Shown: in pieces, positions 8,653 through 16,427 of the stretch
Layout of the letters: every line of letters starts with the position of its first letter
How positions within the stretch are numbered: the first letter of the stretch is position 1
Made by a program: the position numbers and the translations under genes
Source: Thalassobacillus sp043497085
Lineage (GTDB): Bacteria; Bacillota; Bacilli; Bacillales; Halobacillaceae
Direction: 5' to 3' (one strand)
Length of the DNA: 64,000 nucleotides
Assembly: GCA_043497085.1 (NCBI GenBank)
Contig: JBIEKI010000003.1
The notes under the pieces: generated by a model
Databases searched by the model: none
Seen by the model: only the letters and a program-made list of their open reading frames with translations
Told to the model about the DNA's origin: nothing

Positions 8653-10014
8653 TTAATCAAAAATGGACAAGTCACCAGCATTTTCCGTAAGCCGGCCGTC
8701 TTCCATGATTCCCATTTTCTCCAGCCACTTTTCGAACTCTGCCAGAGGTCTGAGACCAAGCATTTCCCGCAAACTGGCATCATCGTGATAACTGGTATCC
8801 TGGTAGCTCAACATGACATCATCACCGCCAGGCACTCCCATGTAAAAATTGGCACCGGCAACAGTGGTCAACATCCCGGCAATTTCCTGGTCATTCTGAT
8901 CACACTGCATGTGGTTCGTATAAGTTGGTGCGATTCCCATCGGCAGGTTATGGAGTTTACCCATGAACAAATCTTCCAGGTCACAGCGGATCATCTGCTT
9001 CCCGTCAAACAGCGTTTCAGGACCGATAAAACCGGACACATTATTGACCATGAACGGCTTCCAATGTTTCGCATATCCATAAGTCCTTGCCTCAAGTGTC
9101 TGCATATCTACACCAGAATGGGCATCGAGCGACACTTCTGACCCTTGGCCAGTTTCAAAATAAAAGAAGTTCGGTCCTGCCGATGTTCCTTTATGGCGCA
9201 TCAGCTCGTAGCCCTCGTCTAAAATTTTCTGCGAAACCCCAAAGTCTTCATTAGCTGTCTGCGTCCCTGCCAGGCTTTGGAACATCAAAGCAACCGGTGC
9301 CCCTTCTTGAAGCGCTTTCATTTGTGTCGTGATGTGAGCAAGCACACAATTCTGCGTCGGTATCTTCCATTTTTCAATCAATTCATGACTCATGGTCAAT
9401 ATCTTGGCGACCGAAGCCACTGACTCGTTATTTGGATTGATACCGATGACTGCATCGCCTGACCCATAGGACAATCCCTCTTTGATCGAGGCAAGAATCC
9501 CGTCCGGGTTATCCACCGGATGATTCGGCTGACAACGGAAGGCAAGCCTTCCCGGTTCACCAATTGTCGTATTACAGTGGGCCTGGTGCTTCATTTTCTG
9601 CGATGCGAGCACCAGATCAATCGATGACATCAGCTTCGCGACTGCAGAAATCATTTCGCTTGTCAGCCCTCTGCTCAACCGCTTGAGATCATTTCCGTTT
9701 GTTGAATGAGCCAGGATATATTCCCGAAGCTCTCCTACTGTCCAGTCAGCTATTTCCTTGTAAATAAAGTCGCTGACATCCTCATAAATGATTCGGCTCA
9801 CTTCATCATTTTCATAGGGGATGACCGGATTTCCATAAATATCCTTCAGCTGCAGCTCGCTTAAAACATACTTAGCAGCCATACGCTCCAGTGAGGAAGC
9901 AGCCCCGATCCCGGCCATCACATCCCCTGACTTCTCCTCGCTTGCTTTTGCGAGAACATCGGCGATCGAACTAAATTGATACGTTTCGTTCCTAAGCCGA
10001 CACGTTAACTTCAT
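8653..10014 (-). CDS. eutB: Ethanolamine ammonia-lyase large subunit, second copy
   Basis: 453-aa EutB. Start set at ATG 10014 because GAGGGTGAG lies nine bases upstream and the N-terminus MKLTCRLRNETYQF then matches the other eutB (MKLSTTHLGHTYQF); the longer in-frame start at 10041 has no ribosome site. Blocks QNCVLAHITTQMKA and YFETGQGSE are present. It is controlled by its own leader at 10062-10114, so both EutBC enzymes answer to EutV. Confidence 0.96.
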   Translation of the reverse strand: MKLTCRLRNETYQFSSIADVLAKASEEKSGDVMAGIGAASSLERMAAKYVLSELQLKDIYGNPVIPYENDEVSRIIYEDVSDFIYKEIADWTVGELREYILAHSTNGNDLKRLSRGLTSEMISAVAKLMSSIDLVLASQKMKHQAHCNTTIGEPGRLAFRCQPNHPVDNPDGILASIKEGLSYGSGDAVIGINPNNESVASVAKILTMSHELIEKWKIPTQNCVLAHITTQMKALQEGAPVALMFQSLAGTQTANEDFGVSQKILDEGYELMRHKGTSAGPNFFYFETGQGSEVSLDAHSGVDMQTLEARTYGYAKHWKPFMVNNVSGFIGPETLFDGKQMIRCDLEDLFMGKLHNLPMGIAPTYTNHMQCDQNDQEIAGMLTTVAGANFYMGVPGGDDVMLSYQDTSYHDDASLREMLGLRPLAEFEKWLEKMGIMEDGRLTENAGDLSIFD

Positions 10015-10061
10015 TCCACTCACCCTCTTTGTTTTGGTCATTTATAAGTGTCGTGAAAAAC

Positions 10062-10114
10062 AAAAAGGTGCCCAACCATTAGAAATCCTCTAATGAGTTA
10101 GGCACCTTTACCTA
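10062..10114 (-). promoter_or_regulatory. ANTAR-type leader of the second eutBC
   Basis: Minus strand hairpin TAGGT/GCCTA with hexaloop AAAGGT (A1, G4) overlaps a long terminator: outer stem AAAGGTGCC/GGCACCTTT, continued by TAAC/GTTG and CATTAGA/TCTAATG, then TTTTTGTTTTT. This is the best formed of the three leaders. A TATACT box near 10136 may be its -10, but no good -35 is seen. Confidence 0.8.
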
Positions 10115-10292
10115 CGTAAATTCACTTTTTCCTAGTATATCAAATGTATTTCTGAAAATAAAGATTTTTCTGTTTATAATAATTTCCATATCGAATATTC
10201 GCAGGCGCACCTTTATGAGGAAACTCACACGTTTATTAAGCTAAGTTGCACGTATACGCACGAACTCGCACATTTACGACTCTCAAAAAAAT

Positions 10293-10315
10293 GAGCCTCT
10301 GAAAACCAGAGGCTC
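10293..10315 (-). terminator. Terminator of the ridA-dpaL-symporter operon
   Basis: Nine-base stem GAGCCTCTG/CAGAGGCTC with a five-base loop; on the minus strand it is followed by seven T. It lies just after the symporter stop codon. Confidence 0.9.
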
Positions 10316-10325
10316 ACTGTTTCTA

Positions 10326-11783
10326 TTATTCTACTTTTGCTTTAGGATCCAAGTCTTCCATAACATCTATCTCAGCCGGGCGGCTGGTAAGATGAGAAAC
10401 GACATAGAAGGAAATCGCACTGACAATTAATGCTGGATAAATTGGATCGAGACCGAAGAATGGTAGTATGCCACGTTCGGCCAGTACAACGGTCAGACTT
10501 CCTAAAATCAAGGAGGTCATACTTCCCGCTGCGGTTGCCCGCTCCCAGAAGTGGCCGACTACATAAGGCAGGAAGGCACCGCCAGCTCGTAACGTGAAGG
10601 AAAACATGAGAAGTGCAATCAGGTTAGCGAAATCAAACACGGCAATGGCGTAGCTCAAACCACTGACAAGCAGCATCGTCCAGCGTACCATTTTTAGGAG
10701 TTCTTTGTCTGTGGCATTTTTCTTGATGTAGGGATGGTAGATATCATTGGTGAAGATTGACCCTGCTGCCAACAGGTTACTGGAAGCACTGGACATGGTG
10801 GCGGAAATCAATGCGGCAAATAGGATACCAACCACTACGGATGGCAATACTTCCACTGCCATAACAGGCAATGCATATCTTGCGCCTTGTTCAGCAATAA
10901 TGCTGCCATCGATGAGACCATTTTGTACCATGCCATACATTAGAATCCCAATAAATGCCGGAATAAAGGCAAAAATGACATACACGGCTGAAGTGATATA
11001 AGAAGCGTGCTTAGCTGCCTTTCCATCCTTAGCGGAGTAATACCTTTGTACAGCCTCCTGCCCGACGGTAAAAGATGCGACATACATGACAATCAAGGCA
11101 AGTATCGTTCCAAAACCGGCCCCATCGACCATGCTCCATTTTTCATCTGGTACATTTGCCGTAAGTTCGGCAAACCCGCCGCCATAATCTAGCGCAAACG
11201 GAATGATTAATGCCATCCCGGCAAGGATGAAAAACCATTGAACCACATCGGTATAAACGACACTGAACATCCCGCCCATGACACTGTAAGCAGCTACTAC
11301 AACGGTAACTACCGCTACAGATAGCGCGTAGCTCCAACCGGTCATAACAGAAAGAATGGTTGCCGATGCGATTAGCTGAACCGCAGTCAAACCGACCATC
11401 GGCAGCAGCATGATGATCGCCGTGACAAACCCGTTTTTCTTGCCATAGCGTTTGGAAAAATATTCAGGCACGGTTTTGACAAGAGCCTTACGCAAATGTG
11501 GAGCGATAAAGGATAAAATGATGAAGGCTACCGCCATTGCGGTTACGTACCAGAATGCTGAGAAGCCCCAATCCCCATAGGCCATTTCCACAACACCAAG
11601 CGATGAACCTCCACCGACCTCGGTGGCCGCTAAACTTCCAGCCAGCAGCCACGGTCCCATTTTTCGTCCGGCAACGAGGAAGTCTTCATTATTCTTGATT
11701 TTCTTAGAAGCTATAAATCCGATCAACACCATAATAGCTAAATAAATGACAACAATGCCGATTACCGTTAAATTTACTCCCAT
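10326..11783 (-). CDS. Sodium:solute symporter family permease
   Basis: 485-aa SSS-family carrier with about 13 membrane segments; the N-terminus has the family look (EDFLVAGRKMGPWLLAGSLAATEVGGGSS). Last gene of an operon for breakdown of N-acylated or D-amino acids and diaminopropionate, so it probably imports that substrate with Na+. Start at ATG 11783 behind GAGGAGGAAC. The exact substrate cannot be read from sequence. Confidence 0.9.
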   Translation of the reverse strand: MGVNLTVIGIVVIYLAIMVLIGFIASKKIKNNEDFLVAGRKMGPWLLAGSLAATEVGGGSSLGVVEMAYGDWGFSAFWYVTAMAVAFIILSFIAPHLRKALVKTVPEYFSKRYGKKNGFVTAIIMLLPMVGLTAVQLIASATILSVMTGWSYALSVAVVTVVVAAYSVMGGMFSVVYTDVVQWFFILAGMALIIPFALDYGGGFAELTANVPDEKWSMVDGAGFGTILALIVMYVASFTVGQEAVQRYYSAKDGKAAKHASYITSAVYVIFAFIPAFIGILMYGMVQNGLIDGSIIAEQGARYALPVMAVEVLPSVVVGILFAALISATMSSASSNLLAAGSIFTNDIYHPYIKKNATDKELLKMVRWTMLLVSGLSYAIAVFDFANLIALLMFSFTLRAGGAFLPYVVGHFWERATAAGSMTSLILGSLTVVLAERGILPFFGLDPIYPALIVSAISFYVVSHLTSRPAEIDVMEDLDPKAKVE

Positions 11784-11817
11784 GTTAGTTCCTCCTCAAA
11801 AGTTTTTCTTTATTGGC

Positions 11818-13437
11818 TTACGAACTGACATTCAAAGGTGCTGTGGCATAAGAACGACGGAACACTTCCCCAGCAGGTTTGCGGAAAGCTTCTTCTCCGT
11901 GAATCACAACCTGACCATTAACGATAACCGTCTGGATGCCTTTATTGAATTGGCGAGGATTTTCATAGGTAGCCTGATCAATTACTTTATCTGGATTAAA
12001 TATGACAATGTCTGCCGCCAATCCTTCCCTGATAATTCCCCTGTCCTGCAGGCCGATAATTCTTGCCGGCTGTGAAGTCATCCGACGGATCATATCTTCT
12101 AACGGCAATACTTTTTCCTCTCTGACATACTTTCCTAAAATCCGTGGGAAAGACCCGTAAGCACGTGGATGTGGTTCCCCGCCGAGCAGTCCATCACTTC
12201 CAATCGTCCCTGCCGGATGGGCCAAGATCTTCTTAACTGACTCCTCATCCATGACAAAATCAATCATCCCAACGGCATTTTTCTCTTCTAAAATCAAATC
12301 CAAAGCGAGTTCCGCATAATCCTGACGCCCCTTCATCGCCCCGATCTGCTCAATCGTCTTCCCGACAAACGAATTATTCTCCGGTGAATCAACGGAGGTA
12401 ATGACGATCCCATCCCAGCCTGCCCACTTAGACATGCTGTCCCAGCCTTTCAAAGCGCTGGCCATTTCTTTGACAATGCGCTGTCGAAGCTCAGGCGTTT
12501 CTAACTTTTCCAGCATCGCTTCTGTTCCACCGTCATGTGCCCATGGTGGCAAAATCGCACTCAGCATCGTGCTTCCAGCGGTATATGGATACTGATCAAA
12601 GGTAACTTCCAGCCCATCCGCGCGGGCTTGATCGATTTTCGCTAAAACTTCAGGCGTCTTATGCCAGTTGTCTTTGCCACAATTTTTCAAATGGGAAAAG
12701 TGGAGATGGGCACCGCAGCGTTTCATCATGTCAATCAGTTCCTGCATCGATTCCAGAATTTCATCGCCTTCGCTGCGCTGATGGATGACAAGCGGGACCC
12801 CGTATTCAGCAATCACCTGGCACAACGCTTCAAGCTCTTCCATTTCCGCAAAGCAGCAAGGTGGGTAAATCAAACCTGTCGATAATCCGACTGCACCTTC
12901 ATCCAAAGATCGGCGTAGCACCTCCTGCATCTGCTTGATTTCATCAGCCGTGGCAGGGCGATTATCAAGTCCCATCACTTCCATACGGATATTGCCGTGA
13001 GGAGCAAGGGTTGCCAGATTATAACTCGGTTCGTTTCGTTCGATTTTATCCAGATATTGTTCGACAGTGTCCCAGTCCCACTCGATTGGCGGTGTGCCAT
13101 CCAAGCCAGCCAGGTTCTTTCTCCAGGGTGACACATAATTTGCCGGAAGCGGTGCCGCTGCAATTCCATCCTGCCCTAACAGATCGGTGGTAATCCCTTG
13201 CCTAACTTTTGCTTCAATTAGCGTTTCATCAATAATGACAAGGTCGGAATGGGTATGCATATCGATAAAACCGGGACTGACAATTTGATGATTGGCATCA
13301 ATCACTTCAGCTGCTTCGACATCATCGAGCTTTCCGATTCTAGCAATTTTTCCATTTTCAATCGCTATGTCTCCGTAATACCAGGGTGATCCGGTTCCAT
13401 CGATAATTTTTCCGTTACGAATTAATAGATCATACAT
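11818..13437 (-). CDS. D-aminoacylase / N-acyl-D-amino-acid deacylase family amidohydrolase
   Basis: 539-aa amidohydrolase-superfamily enzyme. Metal site motif DMHTHSD is near residue 60, followed by HQRSEGDE, HFSHLKN and GSDGLL. Start placed at ATG 13437 because AAGGAGGAATCC precedes it and the protein then begins MYDLLIRNGKIIDG; it overlaps the upstream M20 gene by eight bases. Likely removes an acyl or carbamoyl-like group from a D-amino acid. Dihydropyrimidinase-like activity is the main alternative. Confidence 0.85.
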   Translation of the reverse strand: MYDLLIRNGKIIDGTGSPWYYGDIAIENGKIARIGKLDDVEAAEVIDANHQIVSPGFIDMHTHSDLVIIDETLIEAKVRQGITTDLLGQDGIAAAPLPANYVSPWRKNLAGLDGTPPIEWDWDTVEQYLDKIERNEPSYNLATLAPHGNIRMEVMGLDNRPATADEIKQMQEVLRRSLDEGAVGLSTGLIYPPCCFAEMEELEALCQVIAEYGVPLVIHQRSEGDEILESMQELIDMMKRCGAHLHFSHLKNCGKDNWHKTPEVLAKIDQARADGLEVTFDQYPYTAGSTMLSAILPPWAHDGGTEAMLEKLETPELRQRIVKEMASALKGWDSMSKWAGWDGIVITSVDSPENNSFVGKTIEQIGAMKGRQDYAELALDLILEEKNAVGMIDFVMDEESVKKILAHPAGTIGSDGLLGGEPHPRAYGSFPRILGKYVREEKVLPLEDMIRRMTSQPARIIGLQDRGIIREGLAADIVIFNPDKVIDQATYENPRQFNKGIQTVIVNGQVVIHGEEAFRKPAGEVFRRSYATAPLNVSS

Positions 13438-14644
13438 AGTTGGATTCCTCCTTAGTGGCTTCAACTGAACTTAAAGCTTTCATGATCACGGCATATCCAG
13501 CGGTGGCATTTACTAACTGGTCGATTTCGATATATTCATCATCGATATGGGCGAGCGATTCCGGTGATGGACCGAATCCGATTGTAGGAATTCCTGCTTC
13601 TCCGGCAAAATGGCTACCATTCGTGCAGAAGGAATAATGAGAAATTTCAGCGTCCAGCCCTAACAACTGCAGTCCTGTGCGAGAGGCTTGCACAAAAGTT
13701 TCCTGATCGTCATATAACCAGCCTGGGAAAAACCGTTCATCTCCGATGATTTCTCCGGTATAGCAGCGTTCTTCTCCAGTGGCATAGCATACACTTGCTT
13801 CAAACGTCGGGTCTTCCTTTTTCAGCTTCGCAATCAAGTCCTCGATAGGAGCGAGCACCGATTCTTTCGTTTCATTTACCAACACTCTGCGGTCGAAGGT
13901 AGCTTTACAATTGGACGGCACAACCGATGCCCCAGGGTAAGGTGACGACTTGATATCCGTCAGTTCCAAGATCCCTTCTCCCATCACTTCATGCTTAGCG
14001 ACCGGAAGCTCTCGAATTTCGTTAATTAACTTTGTCATTTGATAGACAGCATTCAGCCCTTTTTCTGGATTGGAAGAATGCGCCGGCTTGCCGAAGGTTT
14101 CCACGACGATTTCCGCCCGTCCCCTTTGCCCGCGATTCAGATTCAAATTGGATGCTTCACCGATAACCACGAAGTCGGGTTTCACTTTTTCACTGACAAT
14201 GCGGGTAGCAACTCCTTCAAAGCACTCTTCATGAACACTGCAAGAGACTACGATTTTTCCCGGGAATGAGCGGTTCGTATCTTCCGCAAAATTAAAGCCG
14301 GCGGATATCATCGCACTGACAGCACCCTTCATATCGGAAGTACCACGCCCATATATCTTGTCATCTTTCACTTCTCCGGAAAATGCACCTACCGACCACT
14401 GGCCTTCCTGAACAGGGACTGTATCGATATGTCCATCGAATAACACCGTCGGCCCCGGGCGATCGCCATTCCAAATCAGCAGGACATTGCCATATTCATC
14501 GGTAACAACTTCATCAACGCCCCTTTCTTTGGCATAAATCTGAATCGTTTCCGCTACTTGATGCTCCTCTCCGGAATAACTTTTGATTTTCACTAAAGAC
14601 TGGCACAGTTCAATTACGTCATTTTGTCGCTGCTCTGCTAACAT
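13430..14644 (-). CDS. ygeY: YgeY-type M20 family metallohydrolase
   Basis: 404-aa M20 peptidase/deacylase. Dinuclear metal ligands can be seen in DGHIDTVP, GRGTSDMKGA, HEECFEG, IGEASN and AHIDDEY. Resembles YgeY, which sits beside YgeX in E. coli as it does here. Start at ATG 14644 behind GGGGAGGAA. Likely hydrolyses an N-substituted amino acid to feed the next enzymes. Confidence 0.85.
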   Translation of the reverse strand: MLAEQRQNDVIELCQSLVKIKSYSGEEHQVAETIQIYAKERGVDEVVTDEYGNVLLIWNGDRPGPTVLFDGHIDTVPVQEGQWSVGAFSGEVKDDKIYGRGTSDMKGAVSAMISAGFNFAEDTNRSFPGKIVVSCSVHEECFEGVATRIVSEKVKPDFVVIGEASNLNLNRGQRGRAEIVVETFGKPAHSSNPEKGLNAVYQMTKLINEIRELPVAKHEVMGEGILELTDIKSSPYPGASVVPSNCKATFDRRVLVNETKESVLAPIEDLIAKLKKEDPTFEASVCYATGEERCYTGEIIGDERFFPGWLYDDQETFVQASRTGLQLLGLDAEISHYSFCTNGSHFAGEAGIPTIGFGPSPESLAHIDDEYIEIDQLVNATAGYAVIMKALSSVEATKEESNYV

Positions 14645-14665
14645 GTAAAATTCCTCCCCTGATTG

Positions 14666-15895
14666 TTATAGATTCGAATAATGGCCTTTCCAAACGACAT
14701 CTCGGTAATGCTTGGCATCGGTATCTCCTTCTGTACTGATCAGCAACACGCGCGAATGTTCATCCAAATTGATTTCATTAGAAATAGGAGTGTAGTTTGG
14801 ATCCTTCCTTAAAAAGTGAAGCAAGCCCAGTGTTACTGCTCCTGATTCACCGGAAATAATACGCGGGTCATCTGCCAGCGGGCTGCTGTAGATTCTCATC
14901 CCCAGTGCGGACACCTGGTCAGCGCAGGAAAACGAAGCGCTCGCATATTGTCTCAACACCCGAAAAGCTCTTGTGTTCGGTTCTCCACAGGCAAGACCCG
15001 CCATGATGGTATCCATATCACCCGTCACCAGCTCTCTTTCACCCGTTGGAGAAGAAAATGACCGATAATAACAGTCGGCCTCATGTGGCTCTACCACTAC
15101 AATCGTTGGAGCTTCCTCCCGGTAGTGCTCGACCAGATAGGCAGCAATCCCCCCGGCAAATGAACCGACGCCTGCTTGAAGAAAAACGTGAGTAGGAGGT
15201 TTTTCGTGACGGCCTTCCAGCTGATCGGTGATTTCTTTCGCCATCGCAGCGTACCCTTGCATGATCCATAACGGAATTTCATCATAGCCCTCCCAGGCCG
15301 TGTCCTGAACCATAATCCAGTTATTCTTTTCAGCCAGGTCGGCACAGAAACGAACAGCGTCATCATAGTTGAGCTCGGTAATGTCAGCTGTTGCACCTTC
15401 CTTCCGTATCGCTTCCAGACGTTCCTGCGAAGAGCCCTTCGGCATATAAATAACGGAATTATAACCGAGTTCCCTCGCTGCCCAGGCTACCCCTCGGCCA
15501 TGGTTTCCGTCAGTTGCTGATATAAATGTAAGATCCCCCAGCTGCTCCTTTACCTTTGCTGACTTCAAAATATCGAACGAAAGGTTCTCGATATCTTCAC
15601 CAATTTTGTCGGCAAGACATTTCGCCATCGCATAAATGCCGCCCATGACTTTAAAGGCATTTAATCCGAAGCGGTAAGACTCATCTTTCACATTGATTGC
15701 TGACACATTCAATTCCTGAGCAAGATTATGCATTGGGAATAATGGCGTTTCAGTATAGGCTTCATGGGTTTGCTGGAATGCATGAACCTTGGCTATTTCT
15801 TTTTGTTGGAAAAAGCTTAGCTCCTCCTGGTTATATTCACTGGAATAAAAATTGTTTTTCGTCCATTGAATGGTCTTCAGTTCTGTCTTCTGCAT
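14666..15895 (-). CDS. dpaL: Diaminopropionate ammonia-lyase (YgeX/DpaL type)
   Basis: 409-aa PLP fold-type II enzyme that converts 2,3-diaminopropionate (D or L) to pyruvate and two ammonia. PLP lysine is Lys82 in RFGLNAFK; the substrate loop SATDGNHGRG follows near residue 155. Start at ATG 15895 behind AGGAGGTTACG. Placed between ridA and ygeY; its 2-aminoacrylate intermediate explains the RidA partner. Confidence 0.93.
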   Translation of the reverse strand: MQKTELKTIQWTKNNFYSSEYNQEELSFFQQKEIAKVHAFQQTHEAYTETPLFPMHNLAQELNVSAINVKDESYRFGLNAFKVMGGIYAMAKCLADKIGEDIENLSFDILKSAKVKEQLGDLTFISATDGNHGRGVAWAARELGYNSVIYMPKGSSQERLEAIRKEGATADITELNYDDAVRFCADLAEKNNWIMVQDTAWEGYDEIPLWIMQGYAAMAKEITDQLEGRHEKPPTHVFLQAGVGSFAGGIAAYLVEHYREEAPTIVVVEPHEADCYYRSFSSPTGERELVTGDMDTIMAGLACGEPNTRAFRVLRQYASASFSCADQVSALGMRIYSSPLADDPRIISGESGAVTLGLLHFLRKDPNYTPISNEINLDEHSRVLLISTEGDTDAKHYRDVVWKGHYSNL

Positions 15896-15906
15896 GTCGT
15901 AACCTC

Positions 15907-16287
15907 CTAGTCAATTTGTGCAATGACTTCTATTTCCACTAAAGCGCCTTTTGGAATGGCCGCCACTTCGACGCAGCTTCTGGCTGGTTTATGGTTAGAA
16001 AAATATTCGCCATATATTTGATTGACCTGCTGGAAAGTATCGATGGAATCGAGAAAGATCGTCGTTTTTACGACATCTTCAAGGCGCAGGTCTAGTTCTT
16101 GCAATAATGCTGTTATATTCTCCATCACTTGTTTGGTTTGTTCTTCTACTGTAGCGCCGGAAATCTCACCGCTCTCTGGGTTAAGTGGCAGCATTCCAGA
16201 ACAATATACCTGTCCATTTGAGATGACTGCCTGCGAATAAGGTCCGACAGCAGCTGGAGCTTTTACTGTTTCTACTTGTTTGATCAT
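15907..16287 (-). CDS. ridA: RidA family enamine/imine deaminase
   Basis: 126-aa Rid-family protein that hydrolyses reactive 2-aminoacrylate-type enamines. GPYSQAV near residue 15, the catalytic Arg in PARSCVEV near 102, and GALVEIEVIA at the end are all present. First gene of the operon, 11 bases ahead of dpaL, behind the sigma-54 promoter at 16323-16340. Confidence 0.95.
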   Translation of the reverse strand: MIKQVETVKAPAAVGPYSQAVISNGQVYCSGMLPLNPESGEISGATVEEQTKQVMENITALLQELDLRLEDVVKTTIFLDSIDTFQQVNQIYGEYFSNHKPARSCVEVAAIPKGALVEIEVIAQID

Positions 16288-16322
16288 GATTCAGCCTCCT
16301 TTTTTGCTTTCACTTATATACC

Positions 16323-16340
16323 TTGCAATTATCGTGCCAA
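16323..16340 (-). promoter_or_regulatory. Sigma-54 promoter of the ridA operon
   Basis: Minus strand TTGGCACGATAATTGCAA matches the sigma-54 consensus (TTGGCACN5TTGCA) at every conserved base, about 36 bases before the ridA start. AT-rich repeats (TTAATATT, TTAACTTAATATT) just upstream may hold activator sites. The regulator beside it has the GAFTGA motif. Confidence 0.9.
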
Positions 16341-16377
16341 TATTAAGAATATTAAGTTAATGGCATTGTCTAAAAAA

Positions 16378-16422
16378 ATAACACTGACTGTAATCTCAAA
16401 ATGAGACTAGAGCCAGTGTTAT
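16378..16422 (-). terminator. Terminator of the sigma-54 activator gene
   Basis: Outer stem ATAACACTG/CAGTGTTAT with inner TCTC/GAGA hairpin; on the minus strand followed by a run of seven T. It separates the regulator from the ridA promoter. Confidence 0.85.
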
Positions 16423-16427
16423 TCCTG

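Noticed and set aside
10200..10285. Repeated GCAC/TCGCAC words between the symporter and eutB leader, like a degenerate tandem repeat.
   Set aside because: Copies are short, unevenly spaced and not alike enough to call a repeat array.
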